In this document: positions 20,951 through 31,714 of the stretch, piece after piece
How positions within the stretch are numbered: position 1 is the first letter of the stretch
Layout of the letters: each line of letters opens with the position of its first letter
Source: Fagopyrum homotropicum
Lineage: Eukaryota; Streptophyta; Magnoliopsida; Caryophyllales; Polygonaceae
Length of the DNA: 64,000 nucleotides
Direction: 5' to 3'
Assembly (NCBI GenBank): GCA_033239125.1
Contig: BSWB01000008.1
Span: 11,252,001-11,316,000 of the forward strand
Translations under genes and position numbers: made by a program
The notes under the pieces: model-generated
What the model was told of the DNA's origin: nothing
Database searches by the model: none
What the model saw: only the letters and a program-made list of their open reading frames with translations

Positions 20951-23842
20951 ATGCATTTAAGGTACGCATTCCTTGGCAATAATTCCACATATCCGGTCAT
21001 AGTCAATGCGAATTTGAATGATGCTGAACTAGAGAAACTTATGCATGTTTTGAAGCAACATAGGAGAGCATTAGGCTACACTATTGATGATTTAGTAGGA
21101 ATAAAGCCTTCCCTATGTATGCACAAAATTCTAATGGAAGAGGATTACAAACCTTCACGCCAACCTCAAAGACGGTTAAATCCGGCAATGAAAGAGGTCG
21201 TGAAGAAAGAAATCCTTAAGCTACTTGATGCAGGTATCATCTTCCCTATTTCCGATAGCAAATGGGTGAGTCCAGTACAAGTAGTACCCAAGAAAGGAGG
21301 CATTACCGTTGTTGTCAACAAAAACAACGAACTTATCCCCACACGGACAGTTACAGGGTGGCGAATGTGCATCGACTACCGCAAACTGAACGTGGCCACT
21401 AGGAAGGACCACTTCCCCCTTCCTTTTATCGATCAAATGTTGGAAAGGTTAGCCCAACATTCTTACTTTTGTTATCTAGATGGATATAGCGGTTTCTTTC
21501 AGATTCCAATTCATCTGGATGATCAAGAGAAGACGACTTTTACGTGCCCATGGGGTACGTTTGCTTATAGAAGAATGCCATTCGGTCTATGCAACGCTCC
21601 AGCCACCTTCCAAAGGTTTATGATGGCAATCTTCTCCGAATACGTAGAGAATATCATGGAAATCCTCATGGACGATTTTTCGGTATATGGTTCTTCCTTT
21701 GATAACTGTCTCTATAACCTTTCACTAGTTCTTAAGAGATGTGAGGACACTAACTTAGTCTTAAATTGGGAAAAGTGTCATTTCATGGTCACCGAAGGGA
21801 TTGTGTTAGGTCATCTAGTATCACAAAGGGGAATAGAGGTTGATAGAGCAAAGATAGAAACCATTGAGAAGTTACCTCCCCCTTCTTCGGTGAAAGGAAT
21901 TAGAAGTTTCTTAGGGCATGCAGGCTTCTATAGGAGATTCATAAAGGATTTTTCTAAGATTTCAAAACCCTTAACTAATCTTTTGATGAAAGACGCAACT
22001 TTCGAATTTTCGAAGGATTGTTTAGATGCTTTTTGCAGGATCAAAGAAGCCTTGATTTCAGCACCAATCATTCAACCACCTGATTGGACTCTTCCTTTCG
22101 AGGTCATGTGCGACACAAGCGACGTCGCTATAGGAGCCGTTCTTGGACAGAAGAAAGATGGTCGCACTCATGCCATCTACTATGCTAGCAAAACGCTAGA
22201 TGAGGCTCAATATAATTATGCAACCACAGAAAAGGAACTTTTAGCCGTAGTATACGCTTTTGAGAAATTTCGTTCCTATCTTGTAGGTGCAAAGGTGATA
22301 GTCTATACGGACCATTCCGCAATTCGATACTTATTCACGAAGAAGGATGCGAAGCTAAGGCTTCTAAGATGGATCTTACTCTTACAAGAGTTTGATTTGG
22401 AGATTCGTGATAAGAAAGCATCGGAAAACTCTGTTGCCGATCATCTTAGTCGTCTTCCGCAACTCACCGGCGAGACGGATGAACTTCCTATAGACGACTC
22501 ATTCCCTGACGAGCAGCTACACGAGATTGAAGAGTGTCTTCAACACATCTCAAAAGGTAATGATCCATGGTTTGCTGACATTGTGAATTACCTTGTTTGT
22601 CAGGAGATTCCACCCGGACTTTCATATGCTCAAAAGAAGAAGTTCTTTAGAGACGTCCGGCAATTCTATTGGAACGAACCTCTTTTATTTAAAAGAGGTC
22701 CCGATGGTATTTACAGGAGATGTATCCCCGAAGATGAGGTGGATAGTGTCATCCGCCATTGCCATTCTCTACCATGTGGCGGACATGCTAGTTCCCACAA
22801 GACTTGTGCTAAGGTACTTCGTTCCGGCTTCTATTGGCCTACACTTTTCAAAGATGTGCAAAAGTTTGTTGCTGCTTGTGATGCTTGTCAAATGACAGGT
22901 AATATATCAAGAAAGAATGAGATGCCTCTCAACAACATACAAGAAGTAGAGATCTTTGATGTATGGGGCATCGATTTTATGGGACCTTTCCCATCTTCAT
23001 GCAGTAACCAATATATACTTCTTGCCGTAGACTATGTCTCAAGATGGGTAGAGGCAATCGCTTCTCCTACTAATGATCCAATGGTAGTGGTGAAGTTCTT
23101 CAATAGAACGATCTTTCCAAGGTTCGGAACTCCCCGAACCATCATTAGTGACGGAGGAACGCATTTCACAGCCCGTCGATTTGAGACTCTATTGGCTAAG
23201 TATGGGGTGACCCATAAGATAGCTACACCTTACCATCCGCAAACCAGCGGACAAGTCGAAATATCCAATAGAGAGATTAAGGGAATTTTAGAGAAAACCG
23301 TCTCTAAAACGAGAAAAGATTGGTCAATGAAGCTTGACGATGCACTATGGGCGTACAAGACGGCCTTCAAGACACCAATAGGTACGACTCCCTATAATCT
23401 TGTCTATGGTAAATCCTGTCATCTTCCTGTAGAGCTAGAGCATAAAGCCTATTGGGCTATCAAGTGGCTCAATTTTGACATGAAAGAAGCAGGAGAGAAG
23501 CGGCTCTTAGACATCAATGAGCTAGATGAGATCCGGCTAAACGCGTATGAGAACGCAAAAATCTACAAGGAACGGACAAAGCGTTGGCATGATAAGCACA
23601 TCATTCCAAAGGATTTGAAGGAGGAAGACCAAGTCCTTCTATTCAACTCAAGGCTTCGCCTATTTCTAGGTAAGCTTAAATCCCGTTGGACAGGACCTTA
23701 TGTAATTAAACGAATTTTCCCCCATGGTGCAGTTGAAGTATGGGGTGAACAAAGCGGAAGTTTCAAGGTTAATGACCAACGGTTGAAGAAATACACACTG
23801 GAAGCTCCGGTCGAGGAGATAGCTCCTATCCTCCTCCATTGA
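20951..23842 (+). CDS. A2: reverse transcriptase, RNase H and integrase
   Basis: This 963-codon uninterrupted frame gives the replication and integration enzymes. RT has MCIDYRKLN at residues ~137-145, DGYSGFFQIPIH, MPFGLCNAPATFQ and catalytic LMDD at 21665-21676. RNase H starts near residue 385 (MCDTSDVAIGAVLGQ) and includes YTDHSAIRYL and ENSVADHLSRL. Integrase has the HHCC zinc domain (HCHSLPCGGH to CDACQ, ~603-650), DFMGPFP, SDGGTHF (Asp 23150-23152) and GQVEISNRE (Glu 23258-23260), which gives D-35-E. The C-terminal end has RWTGPYVIKR. All key residues are present. The real product would be the end of a gag-pol polyprotein; the Met start is nominal. Confidence 0.95.
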   Translation: MHLRYAFLGNNSTYPVIVNANLNDAELEKLMHVLKQHRRALGYTIDDLVGIKPSLCMHKILMEEDYKPSRQPQRRLNPAMKEVVKKEILKLLDAGIIFPISDSKWVSPVQVVPKKGGITVVVNKNNELIPTRTVTGWRMCIDYRKLNVATRKDHFPLPFIDQMLERLAQHSYFCYLDGYSGFFQIPIHLDDQEKTTFTCPWGTFAYRRMPFGLCNAPATFQRFMMAIFSEYVENIMEILMDDFSVYGSSFDNCLYNLSLVLKRCEDTNLVLNWEKCHFMVTEGIVLGHLVSQRGIEVDRAKIETIEKLPPPSSVKGIRSFLGHAGFYRRFIKDFSKISKPLTNLLMKDATFEFSKDCLDAFCRIKEALISAPIIQPPDWTLPFEVMCDTSDVAIGAVLGQKKDGRTHAIYYASKTLDEAQYNYATTEKELLAVVYAFEKFRSYLVGAKVIVYTDHSAIRYLFTKKDAKLRLLRWILLLQEFDLEIRDKKASENSVADHLSRLPQLTGETDELPIDDSFPDEQLHEIEECLQHISKGNDPWFADIVNYLVCQEIPPGLSYAQKKKFFRDVRQFYWNEPLLFKRGPDGIYRRCIPEDEVDSVIRHCHSLPCGGHASSHKTCAKVLRSGFYWPTLFKDVQKFVAACDACQMTGNISRKNEMPLNNIQEVEIFDVWGIDFMGPFPSSCSNQYILLAVDYVSRWVEAIASPTNDPMVVVKFFNRTIFPRFGTPRTIISDGGTHFTARRFETLLAKYGVTHKIATPYHPQTSGQVEISNREIKGILEKTVSKTRKDWSMKLDDALWAYKTAFKTPIGTTPYNLVYGKSCHLPVELEHKAYWAIKWLNFDMKEAGEKRLLDINELDEIRLNAYENAKIYKERTKRWHDKHIIPKDLKEEDQVLLFNSRLRLFLGKLKSRWTGPYVIKRIFPHGAVEVWGEQSGSFKVNDQRLKKYTLEAPVEEIAPILLH

Positions 23843-24116
23843 ACACAAACCATACACCGTCCAGCTAAAGACGATAAATCAAGCGCTTCTTGGGAGGCAA
23901 CCCATGATAGTATAGTTTTTCCCTCCTTTCATCGCTTAGTTAGAGTGGATTAGTTGCTTTGTTTCTTTGTTTTCGCTTTTTATTTGTTCCTCGATGCACT
24001 CTTGGTTTGTCGTGTCATTAATCGCAGGAAATTAGGTCCAAATTGAGAGATCCATGGAGAAAGGGAGCATAATTCAGTTAAATCTTCAATGACCATGAAG
24101 AATAAGGAAGGAAATC

Positions 24117-24378
24117 GAGCTGCACTAAGTTAATCGTCCGATTCAGTAACAGAGCAAGTCGATTTTTGACAACAGGAAGAAAAATCGACCTGGAGATCGA
24201 CCTGCCAAGAAAAATCGTCCGATTTGCCTTGAGTTCAGAGAAAAATCGAGTTACCTTAAGTTAATCGTCCGATTCAGTAACAGAGCAAGTCGATTTTTGA
24301 CAACAGGAAGAAAAATAGACCTGGAGATCGACCTGTCAAGAAAAATCGTCCGATTTACTTTGAGTTCAGAGAAAAATC
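24117..24378 (+). repeat. A2: 131-bp tandem duplication carrying the family dyad
   Basis: Two adjacent copies have a period of 131 bp (TAAGTTAATCGTCCGATTC at 24126 and 24257). Each contains AATCGTCCGATTC, AAGTCGATTTTTGAC, AAAAATCGACCTGGAGATCG and AAATCGTCCGATTT-type dyads. The copies differ at a few positions. Confidence 0.85.
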
Positions 24379-24446
24379 GCCCCGACGATTAAATCGACCT
24401 TATAAATCGGCCGATTTTCTTCACAGTTTCTCGACCCTATATAAAG
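24117..24446 (+). promoter_or_regulatory. A2: candidate internal env promoter
   Basis: A dense dyad cluster is followed by TATATAAAG at 24438-24446; the env-like ATG is 450 nt downstream. A1 has the same order and a 435-nt distance. Promoter activity is inferred. Confidence 0.5.
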
Positions 24447-24887
24447 ACTCAACACTCGATCTTCCTCATTCCACAACCTCCCACTCTCAATTTCCCTCTC
24501 TCAAGAACTCCGAAAATCGCCCACACCCTACAATCCTCATTCCTTAATCATTTTGAGCGACTCTTGGCTCCAAACTGAAGCATTTTCAACAAGGAACAAG
24601 GATCTACCAACAACAAGCACGGCAATCGACTCCTCAGTACGGAATTCAGGTTTTTCTTTCCAAAACCTAAGTTTCTTGTTCGAAATTGAAGTTTGCTTAG
24701 GAAGTGGTTGTTTGCTGAAATTGATTGAGGAATCTGCTTAGGAATCACTATAGGAAACTGTATGTGGTGATTGTTGGAATAGAACTTTACGGAATTGTGA
24801 GAATCGTAGAAATCGACAGAAAAATCGACCTAACCCAGAAAAATCGTCCGATTTTTGTGAAGAACAGGGCGATTTTTTGCTGCAGAA

Positions 24888-26376
24888 ATGGATATTGTGA
24901 AGAGAATAACTAGAAATACGGGGAAGAAGAAGGGATCTTCTTCCAAAGCCCCTCCCCCTCCTCCACCACCACCTCAAAACATTCCTAAGCTTCCCCCTCC
25001 CCTATCCAAGCACAAGAAACGATATGAACGCATCCTAAATCGCCCATTCACCCCTCCCCGCTACATTGTGTTAGATGATCTAGATTCCTTGTTTGTTCGA
25101 GAGGATGTAGATATGATGCTTGACAGGGCTGGGCTGAGACAGTTTGCTACGATTACGGAGGATGCTTATACCGAGATCACCCTAGAGTTCCTTAGTACAT
25201 TCGAGCATGATCCTAGGGAAAGGATGGTCACCTTCCGCCTTATGAGCCAAGATCACACTATGTCTATTGATACTTTTGGAGACTTGTTCGGTTTTTCTTA
25301 TTCAGATGCAGGCACATTTGCTAGAGGTGTTAGTGCTAGTGACTTTTGGGAGGCTATTTTAGTGGGTGAATATGGAGGAGATAAGTGGAGACCCGGAAAT
25401 TCTAAGGAGACTAGTATGTACAACCTCTCCTTTAAGGTAGTACATAGGATTCTTAGTGAGAGCCTATTTGCACGGACAGAGACTCCACAGAAGCTCAAGG
25501 CTGATGAGCTTTTCATTCTTTATTGTATGACATCCACCACCATTCCCGACATCTCTACCATGCTTGCTGACTATCTAGGAAAGATAGCCAACAAAGCTAA
25601 GGGCGATATTTGTGCTGGAGGTCTTGTCACTCATGTGGCTAAGACAATGGGATTAGACTTCTCCGGATGCACTCTAGCTAAGAGTGCCCTTCCATTAGGC
25701 TCACAGCGGTTGGTTGTTCGACAGGTTTTGATTCCTCGAGGGAGAGGAACCCTTCATGTGCGCGCCCATGCCATGGCACAGGGATCTGAAGAAGAAACCA
25801 TCCGAGATCATTTGGAAATCCGAATACACTATTCGGAACAAGAGGAACTGGAAGGAGACGTTCGAGTTGATGCTTGAGGAGTTCTCTCCTCCTACTTACT
25901 ATGATGATGATGCAGGTGACTCTGAGGAGGAGGATGAGGATGGAGGACAGGGGACCATGCTCGAGTTTGAGAGTGACACTCATAGCGGTCATGCTATGGA
26001 TGCCATGGACACCGACACTCATGGTGCAGGACCTAGCCGGACTAGTAGAGGCGATGAGGAGACGGAGGATGACATGCAGCCACCTCGCCGCTCATTTGCA
26101 CGTGCCCCTGGACATGGACGAGGACGTCGCCCTCCCCGTCACTTTAGGGAGCTAGTCTCTAGTTTCTAGAGCCTCGGCACCGACTACCACGCTCTCCACA
26201 CCGACTACGACACCCTGAACACTCAGTTTAGGAACTACAGGCAGGAAACGGACGCTAGGCGTTCATCCTACGATGGCCAGATGAGAGACTTATACTTCCA
26301 CCAGTTCGGCCACTTCTACGATCCTAGTGCACCGATGTATCCTTATCCACCACCTCCACCACCGACAAAGGATTGA
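24888..26376 (+). pseudogene. A2: Athila env-position ORF
   Basis: This env-like ORF has unknown function. It starts at ATG 24888 with a basic stretch and a Pro run (residues ~24-45), then the conserved core: RYIVLDDLDSLF, MVTFRLMSQDHTMSIDTFGD, HRILSESLFARTETPQK and GGLVTHVAKTMGLDF. A frameshift near 25750 moves the frame (first ORF ends 25877, second 25756-26169). The second part is acidic (DSEEEDEDGG) and Arg/Pro-rich. A TAG at 26167-26169 is followed in the same frame by a further roughly 68 codons ending in a PYPPPPPP tail at 26376. No signal peptide or transmembrane helix is evident. Confidence 0.82.
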
Positions 26377-27681
26377 GCTTCCACTTCTTTTACATTGTAA
26401 GTATTTTTCTTCATCTCATGCTGGATTTTCACATTGGGGACAATGTGGATGTTAAGTATGGGGTGGGGGTACTTACAATACCTTTTGTTTCATCTTAGCA
26501 CTTTATGAACTTTGCACTACTCTTTATGATTTGGCTTGTAATAACTCTTGCACTACTTGCTTTCCACTATGACACTTGCATTTGCATGTTCTTCTTCAAA
26601 TCCTATGAATTTTCAAAAATCTTTGTGCTTCTTATGATGGAAATGACCTCTATGATGAGAAATGTGTATGTGGATAGGCAAAAAGATGCTTAGTTGTGTT
26701 GAGATGTTAATCATAGCATGAATGAGTTTACTTTTGTTACTTGAACACATGAATAAGTTATATGATTTAGTTGTTTTGATAAGAGAATGAAATAATAGTC
26801 GAAGCTATATTGCAAGTTCTTTTACATCATATAAGGATGACTAAGGCAATTCACTTCTTTTCTTTTCTCATATCTTGATCATGCTAGCCCCTCAATGAAA
26901 TATGTAACCCTCCTTTTACCATCCGGGAATTAGGATAAGTGATAGAAAAAGGCATGTTTGATGTGGGAGGGCCAAGGAAAATGTATTGAATGAAAGTCCA
27001 ATTGAACGACAAGTCCTAACGGGATATGGTATGTGTAACTCGGCACCATTCACATAGCCGGGTGTTTATGTCTTGCCAAAGTCCAATTGAACGACAAGTC
27101 CTAACGGGATATGGTATGTGCATCAAGGGTTTGAGGCATCTCGAAATTGAGAAACGCCGATCTCCTAGGCTTCGGTTTTTGTGCACCGCTGTCCATACTC
27201 TCAAAAAGTAAAGTATAAAGGAAGCAAAGCTTTCTACATGCGAAGCATGTGCGGTGAAGTAAAACTTTGAAGGTATTATGTTGTTCCTCTTTCCCGGATT
27301 AGCACCACAATTACCAAAAAGAATTCCTTCCCTTAATACGTTTCTTGGACCTTTCCTTTTATTAGAAGACCTTGAGACTTCTATGCATGTGTTTAAGGCT
27401 TCATGGCTTAGATTTGTTTGACTTTGATTACCTCTACACCTTTATCATGTCCTTTATTTGTGTTTTCAAGAAAGAAAAGGAAGTTAGTTCATCTTATAGT
27501 TATCATTGATACATACTTTGCCTTTTTATGCCTTGAAATATCACTTTGAGGGTGATCCAATAAGAAGAAGCACTACCAAAAGAAAAGTTTTTGAGTTTTC
27601 ATACATATATAATCCATGACATCTTGTATTCTAAATTTGAGTCTTGCTTAGGGACAAGCAAGGGGCAAGTATGGGGTATTT
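26377..27681 (+). other. A2: 3' untranslated region and polypurine tract
   Basis: There is no gene here. The conserved Athila 3' block is at about 27038-27200. A purine tract (GGGACAAGCAAGGGGCAAG, then TATGGGG) at 27652-27677 precedes the 3' LTR. A similar AAGTATGGGGTGGGGG sits at 26453-26468 soon after the env-like stop, as it does in A0 near 315-335. Confidence 0.72.
26993..27120 (+). repeat. A2: 43-bp duplication inside the 3' UTR
   Basis: The same 43 bases occur at 26993-27035 and 27078-27120 (AAAGTCCAATTGAACGACAA to GGTATGTG), 85 bp apart, on either side of the ACTCGGCACCATTCACATAG block. A0 and A1 have a single related copy, so the duplication is specific to A2 or its family. Confidence 0.85.
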
Positions 27682-29313
27682 TGATGACATGAATTATGTA
27701 CCATCATAATCACGCATATTGTAGAGGATTGTCTCAGTTTACCTTGCATTTAGAGAGATTTTGTGTGCCTTTTATGTTCTATTCAATCATTTGTCAGAAA
27801 TAGAGGTCTACATGAGTTTTTGATGAATTATAGGTAAATGGAGTGGAATTGAAAGCAAAAGTGGAGCAAAGAGCATCTAAGGATGTTAAGGCAGCTAAAG
27901 GAGTCTTAAAGGGATCACAAAGAGCTAAGGAATTGCAAAAGAGAAGCATAGAAGACGAGCCAAAAGAAGAGCACTTTCTGTTGAAGAAAATCGTGCCAAT
28001 ATGCATATAAATCGGACGATTTTCTACCCTAGAAATCGAACGGTTTTGTGTATAAATCGACTGGGTCGATTTCCTTTGTTTTTCGGCCAAATGAAAAGAC
28101 GACACTAAGCCCAATTCTTTTGGGCTAGAGGAGAGTTTGCCAAACGGCCCATTTGCAAGAAACTATAGGTGAGAACCCTAGGAACGAAAACGAAGAGGCC
28201 GCAGCGGGAAATCTTTACACGTTTGAGAGAAATTGGAGATTCTTGGAGAAGGATTGAAGAACTTTTTGCCGAGAAGCCAATCTTGATTCTTTTTTGTGAG
28301 ATTTCTTTATCCATTGAAGCAATTGTGCTTTTTGAACACGAATTTGAGTTACTTAAGAGATACATTGATTTGTTTTGACAATCGTTTACAGATTTGAAGG
28401 TTATTGAATTTTTATTCAAGATTCGGTTTTCTTTGCGATATTTCACTCAATCTTTAATTTGATTCGATTTTGAAAATGGTTGGCTAAAACCCTTGTGATT
28501 CTGGGGAGAATAGTTGATGATTATGGCTTAGATGATGATAGACTGAACTTATTCAACATTAGGACCTTGAGAGTTTAGATTTTAGTTTCGCGACAACAGG
28601 AAAATAGGTGTGTTCTTGAAGTAAATCGGCCGATTTTCTTATGAACAGCCCGATTTATTCTTCTGACGAACTTTAATTGAATCAATCTTTAACCAAAACT
28701 AATCCTTGCCTAAATCCCAACATTGATTAACCTTTTTAACTTCTAATAAAGTGTATGAAGAGATTTCAAACTTGATTCTACATTTAATAGATTAAGGTTA
28801 TAAGATTTGGGTAATAAAGAGACTCAACATCCTTTATTAAGATTCTAAGTGTGCTTTCTAATCTTTACTTTGGAGAGTCATATCCTGTAGTTTTAGATAG
28901 TTAGTTTGAACATAATTCTTGTCTTTAGATCTTTCTATATTGCAGCCTCAACAACCCTTATAGAGAGAACCTTTAGATTAGTTATATAGGTTTCGGAATT
29001 TCACCGTACGGTATCTACCTTTGAACATTTAATCTTGGCAATATAAACTTTGTCCTATATCTATAGAAGTGTCTTGAATCAAAAGCCTAAATCGGATACT
29101 TGAATCCTTGGAATCATTTTACCCTTATTTGATCACAAAAGCTTTTTGAACTTTTCGTTAGATAATTGAAATCGAAATTACTCTCACCAAATCCCTGAGT
29201 TCGACTCTGGAATTCTTACCTTACTACAGCTGATCCGTACACTGCGGGTTCGCTTTGCTTTGAGTTCTAGATATAAATTTAAGACTTTGACGCACACACC
29301 TTTTGGTCGAACA
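27682..29313 (+). repeat. A2: 3' LTR
   Basis: This 1632-bp LTR runs from TGATGACATG to GTCGAACA and matches 16196-17828. AAATCGGCCGATTT is at 28623-28636. The following GTAGT is the right target-site copy. Confidence 0.92.
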
Positions 29314-29318
29314 GTAGT

Positions 29319-29645
29319 ATAGTATATTTGTCGTAGTTTTGCGATGATCTAGTTACGTCTAGTTGGCCGATGGGTTAGATGTTACATGCATGTGTGAGTT
29401 TACGTGTTTTGTTCCCCAAGCGGGAATGTGTTGTATGATTGGTTAGCTTTTGTCTTATTATGCGATATGCGGTTCATGCGAATATGTGTGTAGGCCTTGC
29501 AAGGTCTTGACGCAGGTACACGAGTCTGTGATGGTTATCGAGTAGATTGTTGGCACGTTTCGGTTTGAGTGGTTACCGAGTTAGTCACCCGAGAGTGTTG
29601 TGTTTAGCAAGTTTCGGATCAAAACTTGTTTTTAGGGGGATTAGT
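29319..29645 (+). other. Chromovirus: 3' internal end and purine tract
   Basis: No gene is seen. The end (GTTTCGGATCAAAACTTG, then TTTTTAGGGGGATTAGT) resembles the end of the L5 interior before its 3' LTR (GTTTCGGGACAAAACTTATT at 53147), so it is the 3' UTR and plus-strand primer of the chromovirus-type element that also left 15968-16190. Confidence 0.65.
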
Positions 29646-31714
29646 TGGAACATCCGGAATTTTTATTACGGTTAGTGAGCGAGTTATCGATCTTTCCGCA
29701 CACGCGGCTCAGTTCTCTCGCAGGCACGAGGTGTTGAGTGACGTTTATCCCATAATCTCGTTCCGAACTTTTGTTATCTCACATTTGCCTTTTGGACCCC
29801 TCGTTCTCTAGCACAAAGGAGACAAGGTGCAGCTGACCCTTTGTTCACCCCACCTTGTGCAGCCTTTTCATTTCCCTCTCACTCCACTTTTTTGCCATTC
29901 ACGTTGGTTTCATTCCTCTTCCTTCTTTTGTGTTTTCTTCTCCACCATCTTCTCTTTGGGATCTCTTGGGTGTGGCCAACAGTGGTGGAGATTCGGATCC
30001 GGTTTGGTAAGCCTTTCTTCATCCCTCCCTTCTTCTTCCCTACTGCATTGCTTCTTCTTCTCTCATTCTCCATTACCATGGTTGAGGCTTCGGAAGAGAG
30101 TTCATCTTGTTTCCTTTGCATGCATGTATTCCTAACTAGTTTAGGTCATGGAGAAGAGCTTAGATGTTGTGGATGAAGTTTGGAGAAGACCTAGCCAGAG
30201 AAGGAAGCCATAGAAGCTCAAGTGCAAAATCGAAGATCGAAGAAATCGCTGTTTTTGGAGTTCTACCACGGGGACGGCATTAGGCACAGCGGGGGCGAAA
30301 CCTAGCCAGCCGCAAGGGCGGTGAGCAGCGCCGTGGGGGAGGCGTCGGGATTTCCTGGCGCCGCGGTGGCGGCTTCTTGCGCCGCGGGGGCCGTGACCTT
30401 CAGCACGCGGTCATGACTTTTGTTTCAACGGCTACGTTTCTTCAACAATAGGCTCTTCTTCTCCTTTCTTTTTTTCATTCCTTCCTTAGTTGTGTGGTTT
30501 TTTCATGTTAGTAGCATGCCTAGGGTGGACCTAGGATAGTTGTGAATTCCATCTAGTGGTTGTGGACCTTAGGAGACCTTAGAGTCTCGGTTGTTTCTTA
30601 GGATGACTCGAGTGTGATGATCATGTTATACCTCTTAGACTAGTTGTGTTCTAGCTTGGTGATAAGTTATCCTTGTAGGAGAGTGGGTTGTTGTAGTGCC
30701 TTTATATATGCTTGATGAGTTATGGTCCCTTGGATCCTAGGAACGTTCCCTAGCTTATGAGTTGTAGGACCTTGTGTTTGTTTGCTAGATTGTGAAGTCT
30801 AAGGACTTCTAGCCTTTGAGAATATTGTTGATGTGTTCCTCGTTATGATTAAACCTTGATTGTATTCCTACAAGAAGTTAAGATCGGTTTCGGTTAGCTT
30901 TGAGACGAGGTAAGTCCTCGGACTTACTTAGCCGCTTTTATGCATTATTTGGATATGTGATGGTGTCGTGTGTTTAATTGCTTATGATCATGAAACTGGA
31001 TTAGGACAGCTTGGTTATATATATTGTTGGCCCATTGTTTATTATTATCGGGCGGTGACATCACTGCCAGCTCCCGAGGGAGACTAGGAGGTTCTCTGCG
31101 ACCAGGCCATACATGGTATACAGACAGGCTTCTTCACCACTCCACATGGTATACAGGTTGAGCTCAGCATCACTCATGTTGGTTACACGGGGACAGAGGC
31201 GAGGGTTATAAGACTCTCGTGTCACACTTTAAACGAATGGAACTACTAATAGAATAACTTATAAAGAAGAATTTGTTGTATATTTATGAGCATGACTTTT
31301 GTGTTATGTGTACTTATATGTGTGTTTATGCCCTTGTTATCCTTATAATGCCTAGAATGTGAGCTAACGGTTTTATACCGATTGTTGTAGTTGATGTGCA
31401 GGCTAGGTGTGGCCGAGTGATTTGGAGAAGTTAGGCAGCCCGGGTTTCGTACATCATAGATCGAGTTGGGGGTTTGAGTCCATGTTTTGTTGTTGTATAT
31501 TGTTGCATTGTTGGCGTTGTTGTATAGACGGATGATGTCTTTCCTTTCTTTATGTATTCAGGAATCATATCATTGCATTACATTATTTTCGGTTTTGGCC
31601 TTTATTTGTGTCTTGTTGCAAGATCCGGTGAAATTGTTGTCACGCTAAGGATCGGAACCTATTGTGAGGTCTTTGCCCGTAGCATCCCGAGTCCCGCGGA
31701 TTCAGGGTGTTATA
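29646..31714 (+). repeat. Chromovirus: 3' LTR
   Basis: This LTR of about 2.07 kb starts TGGAACATCCGG and ends GGTGTTATA, where the related L5 LTR starts TGTAATATCCGG and ends GGTGTTACA; the final CA has decayed to TA. Internal blocks shared with L5 include GTAAGTCC-NN-GGACTTAC, GGAGGTTC and GCTAACGGTTTTATACCG. It carries a GC-rich cluster at 30265-30415 with CCGCAAGGGCGG at 30310. Downstream lies MULE coding sequence, so the element inserted into the MULE. Confidence 0.8.
30910..31401 (+). other. Chromovirus LTR: intron-like segment
   Basis: GAG|GTAAGT donor at 30910 lies inside the palindrome GTAAGTCC-TC-GGACTTAC (30910-30927). CTAAC at 31364 fits a plant branch point, and TGCAG at 31397-31401 fits an acceptor. 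Both L5 LTRs have the same three signals at similar distances. Splicing is inferred. Confidence 0.4.

Larger units (their letters stand above)
23843..24887 (+). other. A2: spacer between integrase and env-like ORF
   Basis: No gene is seen. The stretch has CTTGGGAGGCAACCCATG at 23889-23906 (a hairpin-capable motif also found after integrase in A1), a 131-bp tandem duplication full of family dyads (24117-24378), AAATCGGCCGATTT at 24404-24417, a TATA box at 24438-24446, and more AAATCG motifs at 24800-24880 just before the env-like ATG. Small ORFs at 24553-24977 overlap on both strands and look spurious. Confidence 0.75.
16196..29313 (+). mobile_element. A2: full-length Athila-type Ty3/gypsy retrotransposon
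   Basis: This 13.1-kb element has both LTRs, primer site, gag, protease, an intact RT-RNase H-integrase frame, env-like ORF, 3' UTR and purine tract. It is flanked by ATAGT (16191-16195) and GTAGT (29314-29318), an apparent target-site duplication with one difference. It is the best preserved Athila element here, but gag and env-like each contain a frameshift and stop codons. It sits inside chromovirus sequence. Confidence 0.93.

Noticed and set aside
24117..24420. Short repeated palindromes suggesting a CRISPR-like array
   Set aside because: Spacing is irregular, no regular unique spacers exist, and the context is a plant retrotransposon. The pattern is a tandem duplication with dyad motifs.
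29827..30176. Overlapping Phe/Leu/Ser-rich ORFs that look like membrane proteins
   Set aside because: They come from a pyrimidine-rich stretch inside the chromovirus LTR; two overlapping frames look equally hydrophobic.
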